From positions 1-6,620 of the forward strand of contig DHMW01000109.1 of NCBI GenBank assembly GCA_002405995.1: 6,620 bases of DNA, given 5' to 3'. The first letter of the stretch is position 1. Each line of letters begins with the position of its first letter. The notes beneath the pieces are model-generated. The model searched no databases. It saw nothing but the letters and a program-made list of their open reading frames with translations, and was not told where the DNA came from. The translations under genes were made by a program, and so were the position numbers. Of this stretch, positions 1-6,107 are shown piece by piece. The DNA comes from Oscillospiraceae bacterium UBA4632. GTDB lineage: Bacteria; Bacillota; Clostridia; Oscillospirales; Oscillospiraceae.

Positions 1-32
1 TCACCGGCTGGTTCGAGCAGCACCGCAGGTAA
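1..32 (+). CDS. Probable 3' end of an unidentified rightward gene (partial)
   Basis: Reading from position 3, nine codons encode TGWFEQHRR and end in TAA at 30-32. All nine codons end in G or C, as expected for a gene in this GC-rich DNA, and a short charged C-terminus of this kind is common, for example at the end of alpha/beta-hydrolase-like enzymes. The gene would converge on the prsW-like gene, with the hairpin at 88-114 between them. Only ten codons are visible, so the product cannot be identified and the reading could be chance. Confidence 0.3.
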   Translation, partial: TGWFEQHRR

Positions 33-87
33 CACCGCAAAAAGGCAGGGCGCTCCGCGAAGCGCAGGATCGTTGACAGCGCAAGAA

Positions 88-114
88 GCGCCCGCTCCGT
101 AATGGAGCGGGCGC
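88..114. terminator. Perfect 11-bp hairpin between convergent genes, probable terminator
   Basis: GCGCCCGCTCC (88-98) and GGAGCGGGCGC (104-114) pair perfectly around the five-base loop GTAAT. The hairpin starts 20 bases beyond the stop codon of the leftward PrsW-family gene. Read leftward it is followed by TTCTTGCG, a weak T tract; read rightward by CAGCTTTAAG, also weak. It most likely ends the PrsW-family transcript and may serve both directions. Confidence 0.65.
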
Positions 115-134
115 CAGCTTTAAGCAAAGCTCTT

Positions 135-878
135 TCAGAGCTCCGGGCCGTTATAGCGGTAATAGCCATCGCCGTCGATGAAGCGGTCATCGCGCGAGAG
201 CCTTTTGATCATCCGATACGCCGCAAGGAACAGCGCCGCCACGAACACGACGAAGATCCACGCATAGCCGTCGAACTCCAGCGTTGCGATGAAGTCGTAC
301 GCCCCATGCAGCACCACCGGCACCGCGACCGCAAGGCGGCGGCACTGGCGGTCTTTCCCCCAGTCGCCGAAATTGGCATACCGCCTGGCGAGTCCGTAGA
401 ACGCGCCCATGAACACGCCGAAGCATGCGTGCCCCGGCACCGCCGTCACCGCGCGCACCGCCGCCGTGCCAAGCCCGTACATCGCCACGTAGCTGATATT
501 CTCCCATAGGGCAAAGCCCAGCGACACGAACACCGCATACACCACGCCGTCGAATTGGCAGTTGAAGTCCGGGGAGCGCCACGTCCGCTTTTTCAGCAGC
601 AGGTACTTGAAGCCCTCCTCCGACAGCGCCACGACCACAAAGTACAGCAGCGCGTTATACGCCGTGGAATAGGCGGGCAGCAGCATCCCCAGCACCGCCT
701 CGCCGAGCTGCTCGGCGATCAGGGCGGCAAACGTTGCAAGGATGCCCGAGAACACGAGCGAGGCGAGCAGGCGCGGCGGCTCCTTCTCCAGCCGGTCGGC
801 GCGGTAGACGCACCGCAGCAGAAACAGCGCCGGCAGCACCGCCGCAGCGATCAGGATCGGGTTGACATAAAAGAACAT
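135..878 (-). CDS. PrsW-family intramembrane metalloprotease
   Basis: The 247-residue protein is almost all membrane segments. It carries the family's landmarks in order: DRLEKEP after the first helix (28-34), the paired glutamates of SEEGFKYL (86-93), FDGVVYA (109-115), GFALWENISY (121-130), PGH (148-150) and HGAYDF (191-196). The two glutamates and the conserved histidines are the presumed metal and catalytic residues of the PrsW/CPBP-like fold. In Bacillus subtilis, PrsW makes the first cut in the anti-sigma factor RsiW; the target here is unknown, since no sigma/anti-sigma pair is in the window. The ATG at 876-878 was chosen because the more upstream TTG at 960-962 is itself the -35 box of the gene's promoter. 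A modest purine stretch, GAGAGA, lies seven bases upstream of the ATG. The length and motifs suggest an intact gene. The family call is firm and the substrate is not. Confidence 0.9.
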   Translation of the reverse strand: MFFYVNPILIAAAVLPALFLLRCVYRADRLEKEPPRLLASLVFSGILATFAALIAEQLGEAVLGMLLPAYSTAYNALLYFVVVALSEEGFKYLLLKKRTWRSPDFNCQFDGVVYAVFVSLGFALWENISYVAMYGLGTAAVRAVTAVPGHACFGVFMGAFYGLARRYANFGDWGKDRQCRRLAVAVPVVLHGAYDFIATLEFDGYAWIFVVFVAALFLAAYRMIKRLSRDDRFIDGDGYYRYNGPEL

Positions 879-933
879 GGCAAGGTCTCTCTTTCTCGCC
901 CGCGCACAGCGCACGGCGCACTTTGTCCGGAAA

Positions 934-962
934 ATCATACCAGCAGCGGCAGCTTTTGTCAA
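934..962 (-). promoter_or_regulatory. Sigma-A-type promoter of the PrsW-family gene
   Basis: On the minus strand TTGACA (957-962) is followed after exactly 17 bases by TATGAT (934-939). This gives a consensus -35 and a one-mismatch -10. Transcription would begin near 927, leaving a leader of about 50 bases before the ATG at 878. I see no hairpin or obvious operator in that leader. Confidence 0.8.
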
Positions 963-980
963 CGCGGCCCGGATCCGCTC

Positions 981-1009
981 TTGACCGCGCGGCGCGCAGC
1001 GGGTATGAT
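981..1009 (+). promoter_or_regulatory. Sigma-A-type promoter of the EamA-family gene
   Basis: TTGACC (981-986) and TATGAT (1004-1009) are separated by exactly 17 bases, one mismatch from consensus in each box. Transcription would start near 1016, about 30 bases before the ATG at 1045. The -35 box lies only 18 bases from that of the divergent promoter, so RNA polymerases or a regulator at one could affect the other. Confidence 0.75.
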
Positions 1010-1031
1010 AACTGTGTTATCGCCGTTTGCA

Positions 1032-1037
1032 GGGAGG
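1032..1037 (+). promoter_or_regulatory. Ribosome binding site that fixes the EamA-family start
   Basis: GGGAGG lies seven bases before the ATG at 1045. An alternative in-frame TTG at 1027 sits just upstream of this site and has no Shine-Dalgarno sequence of its own, so the ATG is the start. Confidence 0.8.
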
Positions 1038-1044
1038 GAGCACC

Positions 1045-1944
1045 ATGGACCGCCGCAGCCAGCTCAAGGGCCGTCTTTTCATCATTCTCAGCGCCGTGAT
1101 CTACGGCTGTATGCCGCTGGGCGCCAGCGCGCTGTACGCCGAGGGCGTCACGCCGATGAGCCTTGTGCTGCTGCGCAACTGTCTTTCTCTTCCGCTGCTC
1201 GCGCTGCTGGCGCACCGCTGCGGCGGACTGCGCATCAGCCGCGGCGCACTGGGCGAGGTCGCCGCCGCCAGCGCGGTGGGCGCGTGCCTCACGCCCGTGC
1301 TGCTGTTCACATCCTACCGTTATCTTGCCTCCGGCACGGCGGCGGTATTCCACTTTTCCTATCCGGTCTTTGTGGTGCTCGGCGGTCTCCTGCTGCGCGA
1401 AAGGGCGCGCGGCAGCGCCGTTTTCTGCACGCTGCTGTGTACGCTCGGCATCCTGCTGCTCTTTGACGGCGGCGGCAGCGTCGATCCTCTCGGCGCGGTC
1501 ATCGCGCTCGCCTCGGGCGTCGCGTATGCGGCCTATATCCTGCTCCTTGCCCATTTCCGCCACCGCGAGGTCTCGGGCTTCCGCATGAGCTTTTACCTTG
1601 CGCTCATCTGCTCGGCGTGTATGCTCGCGCTCTGTCTGCTCACCCGCCAGCTCCGCCTGCCGCAGACCGCGCGCGGCTGGTGCGCCGCCCTTCTGTTTTC
1701 GCTGATGCTCAGCGTCGGCGCGGCGGTGCTTTTCCAGCAGGGCACGTTCCTCGTCGGTGGGCAGCGCGCCGCCATTTTCAGCACCCTCGAGCCGATCACG
1801 AGCATTTTCGTGGGCGCGCTGCTGCTGAACGAAACGCTCACGCCGCGCATTCTGCTCGGCTCGGCGCTCACGCTGTCGGCAAGCGCGCTCATCACCGTAC
1901 TTGACAGCCGTCCCCCCGCGCCGGACCGTCCGCCGCAGGCGTAG
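1045..1944 (+). CDS. EamA/DMT-superfamily permease (drug/metabolite exporter type)
   Basis: The 299-residue protein consists of about ten hydrophobic helices arranged as two tandem EamA repeats, the usual size and architecture of the drug/metabolite transporter superfamily. The end of the first repeat shows the typical stretch YRYLASGTAAV (91-101) through GGLLLRER (113-120). The second repeat shows the equivalent AAIFSTLEPITSIFVGALLL (242-261), then NETLT and a GSALTLSA helix. The C-terminal tail (289-299) is proline-rich and short. Members of this family move metabolites, amino acids or drugs across the inner membrane, usually outward, and the substrate cannot be told from sequence. The gene stands alone with its own promoter, divergent from the PrsW-family gene and convergent with nhaC. 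It appears intact. Confidence 0.88.
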   Translation: MDRRSQLKGRLFIILSAVIYGCMPLGASALYAEGVTPMSLVLLRNCLSLPLLALLAHRCGGLRISRGALGEVAAASAVGACLTPVLLFTSYRYLASGTAAVFHFSYPVFVVLGGLLLRERARGSAVFCTLLCTLGILLLFDGGGSVDPLGAVIALASGVAYAAYILLLAHFRHREVSGFRMSFYLALICSACMLALCLLTRQLRLPQTARGWCAALLFSLMLSVGAAVLFQQGTFLVGGQRAAIFSTLEPITSIFVGALLLNETLTPRILLGSALTLSASALITVLDSRPPAPDRPPQA

Positions 1945-1971
1945 GGCACTGCCTCCGCAGATCGATATGCA

Positions 1972-2005
1972 GAAGGGCCGCTCCCGTTCCCGGGGGCAGC
2001 CCTTC
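1972..2005. terminator. Long imperfect hairpin between convergent eamA-like and nhaC-like genes
   Basis: A stem of about 15 pairs forms between 1972-1986 and 1991-2005. It has one C/A mismatch (1979/1998), one G-T wobble and a loop of about four bases. It begins 27 bases after the EamA-family stop codon. Read rightward the next bases are CGCCGTTCTTACC, a weak T tract; read leftward there is none. The position between two convergent genes supports a terminator role, mainly for the rightward gene. The rest of the spacer (1945-2053) shows nothing else I can name. Confidence 0.55.
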
Positions 2006-2053
2006 CGCCGTTCTTACCCTCTCATTCCGCGTTTTTCCCGCGCATTGGGGGAT

Positions 2054-3358
2054 TCACGCCCGCTTCGTCCCATTCGGCCGCCCCACCGTGCACCGCAGCA
2101 GCGTCCACAGCGGCAGCAGATAGAGATAGCACGCCAGCAGCAGGCTTGCCGCCGGCGCGCCGACGGCGGCAAGCGGCGTTGCTCCGGCGATGGACCACGG
2201 CACGAGCGGCGCGAGGACTACCGCGCTGTTCTCCAGACCGATCGCCTCCTCGCGCCCGTCCTGCCCGATCTGCGCGCAGAGCTGATGCGTCAGGATGATC
2301 GTCAGCGTCTGGTTGCAGGCGACAAGTCCCGCGGCGGCAGAGGTCAACAGCATCGCAAAAAACGGCGTGGTCCGTCTGCTCAGCGCCGCGACGCGCCCGC
2401 AGAGCCCCTCAAGGAGCCCCGTTTTGTTGAAGATCCCCGCATACGCCGACGAGATCGTGATGATGAGCATCAGCCGCACCATGGACAGTATCCCGCCGCC
2501 GTTGAGCATCGCGCCGACCTCCGCATCCGCCGCCGTATAGCCGAAGATCGCCGTTTTCAGGATCGCCAGCGCGTCCAGCCGCCGCAGGAAGGCGCACAGC
2601 AGCGCGGAGGCAAGGATGCTCGCCGCCATTGCGCGCTTGACCTTCACGCGCAGCAGCGCCAGCGCAAAAATGAGCACCGCCGGAATGCACATTGCCCAGT
2701 GCAGGGCCATCTCGCGCCCGTAAAAGCTCCACAGCTCGCGCGTGCCCGCGCCGCCGTTCCCTCTCAGCCCCAGCAGCGCATAGACCGCGCAGCTGGCAAG
2801 GAACGGCACGAGCGCCGTTTTCAACATTCGGCGGATATTGTCATAAATGTCGGTGCCCGTCAGCTCGCTGACGAGCAGCGCGCTCGTCGATACCGGCGAG
2901 CAGCGGTCGCCGAAGTAGACGCCGGCGAGCATCGCCCCGCCCAGCAGCGCCGGATCCATGCCCATGGAAACGCCCACGCTCACGCAGATGACGCCCATCG
3001 TCGCCGCCGTGCCGAACGCCGTCCCCGTCAGGACCGATACGGCGCAGTTGAGCAGGAACGTCATCACCAGCAGCACCTCCGGGCGGATCAGATCCACCGC
3101 GCAGCAGATGATCAGCGGCAGCGTGCCGCACGCGCGCCAGAACGCCGTCAGCATCCCGATGAGCGGAAAAACAAGCAGCACGCTTGCCGAGGTCCTTACG
3201 CCCGAAACGATCATTTCCCCGAGCGCCCGCCACGAAAACCCCTGTCTTTTGCCGTGCAGCACAAAAATGGCCAGTCCCGCCGCCAGCGCGTACAGGACGT
3301 TCGCCCCCAGCAGCACGCAGGCGAGCAGCGCCGCGCAGAAAAGAAGGATCGCCGTCAT
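2054..3358 (-). CDS. nhaC: NhaC-family Na+/H+ antiporter
   Basis: The 434-residue polytopic membrane protein has the signature regions of the NhaC family: GTAFGTAATMG (112-122), GVYFGDRCSPVSTSALL (146-162), NGGGILSM (287-294), CNQTLTIIL (348-356) and ENSAVVLAPLVPWSI (376-390). The family exchanges protons for sodium across the cell membrane. Some members, such as MleN of Bacillus, couple sodium and proton exchange to malate/lactate, so the exact substrate is open. The ATG at 3356-3358 is preceded by GGTGAGG, of which GGTGA can pair with the 16S rRNA tail at normal spacing. The gene has its own strong promoter and is separated from the agmatine operon by a spacer with a hairpin, so it is a single-gene unit. 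It may help balance pH or sodium. The symbol reflects family membership only. Confidence 0.85.
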   Translation of the reverse strand: MTAILLFCAALLACVLLGANVLYALAAGLAIFVLHGKRQGFSWRALGEMIVSGVRTSASVLLVFPLIGMLTAFWRACGTLPLIICCAVDLIRPEVLLVMTFLLNCAVSVLTGTAFGTAATMGVICVSVGVSMGMDPALLGGAMLAGVYFGDRCSPVSTSALLVSELTGTDIYDNIRRMLKTALVPFLASCAVYALLGLRGNGGAGTRELWSFYGREMALHWAMCIPAVLIFALALLRVKVKRAMAASILASALLCAFLRRLDALAILKTAIFGYTAADAEVGAMLNGGGILSMVRLMLIITISSAYAGIFNKTGLLEGLCGRVAALSRRTTPFFAMLLTSAAAGLVACNQTLTIILTHQLCAQIGQDGREEAIGLENSAVVLAPLVPWSIAGATPLAAVGAPAASLLLACYLYLLPLWTLLRCTVGRPNGTKRA

Positions 3359-3362
3359 ATCC

Positions 3363-3367
3363 TCACC
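3363..3367 (-). promoter_or_regulatory. Ribosome binding site of the NhaC-family gene
   Basis: On the minus strand GGTGA lies four bases before the ATG at 3358. This stretch can pair with the UCACC part of the 16S rRNA 3' end, which is the register expected for so short a gap. It supports the chosen start; no other methionine lies near the N-terminus. Confidence 0.6.
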
Positions 3368-3392
3368 GTTCTTTCTCTTTTATCGTACCGCT

Positions 3393-3421
3393 ATTATAAC
3401 AGATGCAGCCCCACTTGTAAA
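3393..3421 (-). promoter_or_regulatory. Extended -10 promoter of the NhaC-family gene
   Basis: On the minus strand TTTACA (3416-3421) and a perfect TATAAT (3393-3398) are 17 bases apart. TGT immediately precedes the TATAAT, which makes an extended -10 element. Transcription would start near 3386, giving a leader of about 28 bases. This looks like a strong promoter. Confidence 0.82.
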
Positions 3422-3425
3422 ACCG

Positions 3426-3561
3426 GTAATCAGTGATATCGATCTTGCCGTCGCCAATTTTCCCCGCGCGCTGCCCCATGCACTTCGGCTACCACAGCCG
3501 CTCGTACCAACGGAGCGTCATTACCGAATTCATCCGTATTGCCCGGGAACAGCTCGTTTGA
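3426..3561 (+). pseudogene. Possible frameshifted 3' remnant of a rightward gene, perhaps a LysR-type regulator
   Basis: The spacer has a coding-like signal on the plus strand. One frame reads VISDIDLAVANFPRAL up to position 3473. The next frame, entered by skipping one C in the CCCC run at 3474-3477, continues as P-MHFGYHSRSYQ and ends EFIRIAREQLV before TGA at 3559-3561. Codons in the second part mostly end in G or C. The joined stretch resembles the C-terminal end of LysR-type effector domains: a hydrophobic strand, then a G-Y-x-x-R segment, then a final helix with an ARE-like ending. A terminator begins three bases after the stop. No upstream portion is recognisable, because the nhaC promoter begins at once on the left, so this would be a truncated relic. 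The LysR assignment is an inference from pattern alone. Confidence 0.4.
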
Positions 3562-3563
3562 GT

Positions 3564-3600
3564 GAGCGCCGCCCGCACAGAGACTGTGCGGGCGGCGCTC
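3564..3600 (+). terminator. Perfect 16-bp hairpin with rightward T-rich tail
   Basis: GAGCGCCGCCCGCACA (3564-3579) and TGTGCGGGCGGCGCTC (3585-3600) pair perfectly around the loop GAGAC. Read rightward the stem is followed by CTTTTCACTTCTTT, as in an intrinsic terminator. Read leftward, just after the aguA stop codon, it is followed by ACTCAAACGAG with no T tract. It therefore fits a rightward transcript ending at 3561 best. It is still the only hairpin available to end the agmatine operon, and it starts four bases past the aguA stop. Confidence 0.75.
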
Positions 3601-3604
3601 CTTT

Positions 3605-4708
3605 TCACTTCTTTGCCGCGGGCTGCTGCTGGGTGATGCAGTGGATGTTGCCGCCGCCGAAGGCGACCTCGCGCGTCTGCACGGGCACGACCTCTCGGTC
3701 AGGGAACATCTGCTGCACCTGATCGACGGCGAGCTTATCGTTCTCGTCGCCGTACTGCGGCAGGATGACCGCGCCGTTGACGATGAGGAAATTCATATAC
3801 GACGCGATGCTGACCTCGCCGTCCCTGCGGGGGATGGTGCCCTCCACGGCATCGATGGTGTCCGCGCCCTGGAGCAGGCACGGCTCCTTTGTCAGGCAGA
3901 GCTTGTGGACCTTCAGCTTGCGGCCCCTGGCGTCCGTCGCCTCGCTCAGGAACCTGTACGCCGCCTGCGCCTGCGCGTAGAAGGGATGGCTCTCGTCCTC
4001 CGTCCAGATGCAGGCGGCCTCGCCGGGCGCGACGAAGCACGCCACGTCGTCGATGTGCCCGTTCGTCTCGTCGGGGTCGATGCCGTCTTTGATCCACAGC
4101 ACCTTCTCGCAGCCGAGATACTCGCAGAGCATCCGCTCGATCTCCTCCTTGCTCCTGTCGGGGTTGCGGCCTTTGGAGAGCAGGCACATCTCCGTTGTCA
4201 GCACCGTGCCCTCGCCATCGACGTGAACGGAGCCGCCCTCGAGCACGAAGCCCTCCGTGCGGTAGGAGTCCACATCCTCGAGCTCGCAGATCTTGCGCGC
4301 GACCTGGTCGTCCTTGTCCCAGGGAAAGTACAGCCCGTCCGCAAGCCCGCCCCAGGCGTTGAACTCCCAGTCCACCGCGCGAAGGCTCCCCTTGCCGTTC
4401 ACAAGAAACGTCGGTCCGCAGTCGCGCACCCAGGCGTCGTCGCTCTCGAGCTCCACAACGCGGACCTCCGGCGGGAGCTTGGCGCGCGCGTTCTGGTACT
4501 GGCGCACCGATGCGCCGACCGTGACCTTTTCAAATCTTGCGATGGCGCTTGCCACATCGGCAAACGCCCGCTGCGCGGGCTTGCCGCCGTCGCGCCAGTT
4601 GTCGCTGCGCTCGGGCCAGAGCATCCACACGCCCTGCTGGGGCTCAAATTCAGCGGGCATACGGTACCCGTCCTGCTTCGGCGTTGTGCCGGTGATGCGT
4701 TTTGCCAT
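3605..4708 (-). CDS. aguA: Agmatine deiminase
   Basis: This 367-residue cytoplasmic enzyme hydrolyses agmatine to N-carbamoylputrescine and ammonia. It belongs to the guanidine-modifying (pentein) superfamily. Visible hallmarks are the N-terminal PAEFEPQQGVWMLWPER (18-34), WVRDCGP with Asp96 (93-99), FVLEGGS with Glu157 (154-160), NGHIDD with His218 and Asp220 (216-221), and the C-terminal GGGNIHCITQQQP with the nucleophile Cys357 (351-363). From memory, these positions coincide with the numbering of the Enterococcus faecalis enzyme. All catalytic residues are present and the length is normal. The ATG at 4706-4708 has a strong GAGGAGG site seven bases upstream. The gene starts 20 bases after the antiporter stop codon and is the last gene of the operon; carbamate kinase does not follow. 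The bacterial peptidyl-arginine deiminase label seen in some annotations is the same fold, but the operon partners support agmatine. Confidence 0.97.
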   Translation of the reverse strand: MAKRITGTTPKQDGYRMPAEFEPQQGVWMLWPERSDNWRDGGKPAQRAFADVASAIARFEKVTVGASVRQYQNARAKLPPEVRVVELESDDAWVRDCGPTFLVNGKGSLRAVDWEFNAWGGLADGLYFPWDKDDQVARKICELEDVDSYRTEGFVLEGGSVHVDGEGTVLTTEMCLLSKGRNPDRSKEEIERMLCEYLGCEKVLWIKDGIDPDETNGHIDDVACFVAPGEAACIWTEDESHPFYAQAQAAYRFLSEATDARGRKLKVHKLCLTKEPCLLQGADTIDAVEGTIPRRDGEVSIASYMNFLIVNGAVILPQYGDENDKLAVDQVQQMFPDREVVPVQTREVAFGGGNIHCITQQQPAAKK

Positions 4709-4715
4709 GGTTCTG

Positions 4716-4722
4716 CCTCCTC
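4716..4722 (-). promoter_or_regulatory. Strong ribosome binding site of aguA
   Basis: On the minus strand GAGGAGG lies seven bases before the aguA ATG, within the 20-base gap after the antiporter gene. This near-ideal site contrasts with the absence of one before the antiporter gene, and suggests aguA is translated independently and more strongly. Confidence 0.85.
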
Positions 4723-4728
4723 AACAGT

Positions 4729-6102
4729 TCATGATGATTTTTGGGTGCGCGCGGCGATCAGGATCTCCCCGATCGCAATGCTGATGAGCGAGCCGGCCGT
4801 AATGGGAAGAAATGCTGCAAGCGTTTCTTCGTCAAACGACAGCGGCACCGCCGTGAAAATAATAGAAACCATGATAAGCGCCATGGGGACATAGGCGATA
4901 CAGCGGAGCATCGCCGGAGACCCTGGCACGCGGAACGGGCGCGGCGTCTTCGCATCCGTGCGCCGCAGCTTCAAAAACGCCGGGAACACGGGAAGGTAGC
5001 TCAAAAGCAGCATCACAAGGTTCAGCGCGAAAAAGCTCCAGAATAGCGACGAATCCGGCGACGCCATCTCGATGAGCACGCCCAGAATGCATACCGCCGA
5101 TGCGACGACACCCGACGTGGCCGCCGCGCCGACGGGCATGTCGTTTTTCTCCCAGCGTCTGGCGAACACACGCGGCATGTCGCCATGGTCCGCCGCGAGC
5201 GCGGCGGTGGAATTGACGCCCATCGACCACGAGATCATGTTGCCGAACAGCGTCACAAGGAACAAAAGCGCCGTAAGCCCCACGAGCATCCCGCCGCTGC
5301 CCCCAAGGATGAGCGACACCGCGTCGATCAGGCCCGAATCCACGCTGATCTCGCGCACCGGCACGGCTGCGCCGATACCGAACGCCGAAAAGAGGTAGAT
5401 GGCGGCGATAACGATGCCGCCGGTGATGATGGACTGCGGGATCTGCTTTTTCGGGTCGCTCATGCTGCCGGCGTAGGTGCACACGACCTCGAAGCCGAGG
5501 AAGTTGAAGAGGATGACCGAGATATACGAAAGGCTCGCCAGGTCGAACGACGGCAGGAACGTCCGCGCCGCCATATCGTTGACAAAGCCGTTTCGGGCAA
5601 CATACCAGATGCCCAGCGCGCCCACGAGCACCGCCAGCAGGATCTTGATGACGGCGCTCGCGTTCAGGATCACGATGCTGTCGCACACAGGGTAGCAGGC
5701 AATGAGCGTCACGGTCCAGACGAAGGCGAGCTGAATGATGAGCGAGGCCAGCGGTCCTGCCTGCCAGCCGGTGATGAACGCGATCAGCTCCGGGCACATC
5801 ACCGCCAGTGACGCCATCCACAGCGGGAAGTTGATCCAGTAGTACCACGACGCGCGCGCCGCCCATTTCCCGTCCGGATACGCCGTGTGGATCCAGTCAT
5901 AGAGCCCGCCGTCGCCCGCGTAGGCCGTGCCGAGCTCGGCGGCGATGAGCCCGTAGGGCAGCAGAAACGCCAATATCATGAATATCCACCAGAAATACTG
6001 GCTGTTGCCGATCGACGCGACCGGCGCCGCCGCCTCGGCGACGAACACCACGCAGATGACCGACAGGACCACATCCGAAAGCCGGAATTGCTTTTTCTCC
6101 AT
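4729..6102 (-). CDS. aguD: APC-superfamily transporter, probable agmatine/putrescine antiporter
   Basis: The 457-residue protein has about twelve hydrophobic helices and the features of the amino acid-polyamine-organocation superfamily. These are an early AAAPVASIG stretch (24-32), PYGLIAAELGTAYAGDGG (49-66) with the conserved E-x-G-x-x-x-x-x-x-G pattern, FNFLGFEVV (199-207), the cytoplasmic DPKKQIPQSI (216-225) and RPFRVPG (388-394). In Enterococcus and Streptococcus the same position between putrescine carbamoyltransferase and agmatine deiminase is held by AguD, which exchanges external agmatine for internal putrescine. I assign that role from context; the fold alone would allow other amino acid or amine substrates. 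The ATG at 6100-6102 lies five bases after the ptcA stop. No good Shine-Dalgarno sequence is seen apart from purines inside the end of ptcA, so translational coupling is likely. Confidence 0.88.
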   Translation of the reverse strand: MEKKQFRLSDVVLSVICVVFVAEAAAPVASIGNSQYFWWIFMILAFLLPYGLIAAELGTAYAGDGGLYDWIHTAYPDGKWAARASWYYWINFPLWMASLAVMCPELIAFITGWQAGPLASLIIQLAFVWTVTLIACYPVCDSIVILNASAVIKILLAVLVGALGIWYVARNGFVNDMAARTFLPSFDLASLSYISVILFNFLGFEVVCTYAGSMSDPKKQIPQSIITGGIVIAAIYLFSAFGIGAAVPVREISVDSGLIDAVSLILGGSGGMLVGLTALLFLVTLFGNMISWSMGVNSTAALAADHGDMPRVFARRWEKNDMPVGAAATSGVVASAVCILGVLIEMASPDSSLFWSFFALNLVMLLLSYLPVFPAFLKLRRTDAKTPRPFRVPGSPAMLRCIAYVPMALIMVSIIFTAVPLSFDEETLAAFLPITAGSLISIAIGEILIAARTQKSS

Positions 6103-6107
6103 AGGGA

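Noticed and set aside
50..65. Small hairpin GCGCT/AGCGC with a T run beyond it on the minus strand
   Set aside because: The stem has only five pairs and the T run is six or more bases away. The 11-bp hairpin at 88-114 is the better terminator.
1..130. Open minus-strand frame from about 130 to the left edge with GC-rich third positions
   Set aside because: It has no ATG or ribosome binding site, runs through the terminator hairpin and overlaps the end of the PrsW-family gene. In DNA this GC-rich, open frames arise by chance.
879..962. N-terminal extension of the PrsW-family protein from the TTG at 962
   Set aside because: The TTG is the -35 box of the promoter, and the extra 28 residues would lie partly upstream of the transcription start. 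They do not resemble the family N-terminus.
1901..3436. Very long open frame on the plus strand opposite nhaC (511 codons)
   Set aside because: It is arginine-, glutamine- and histidine-rich with no recognisable motif or start signal, as expected for the antisense of a GC-rich membrane protein gene. The opposite strand has clear NhaC motifs and a promoter.
3641..4894. Long open frame on the plus strand opposite aguA (417 codons)
   Set aside because: It is antisense to a gene with all catalytic residues in place, spans two genes on the other strand, and shows no domain signal.
4832..5866. Long second frame on the minus strand inside aguD (344 codons)
   Set aside because: Its composition is arginine- and histidine-rich with low complexity; the overlapping frame encodes a well-formed APC transporter.
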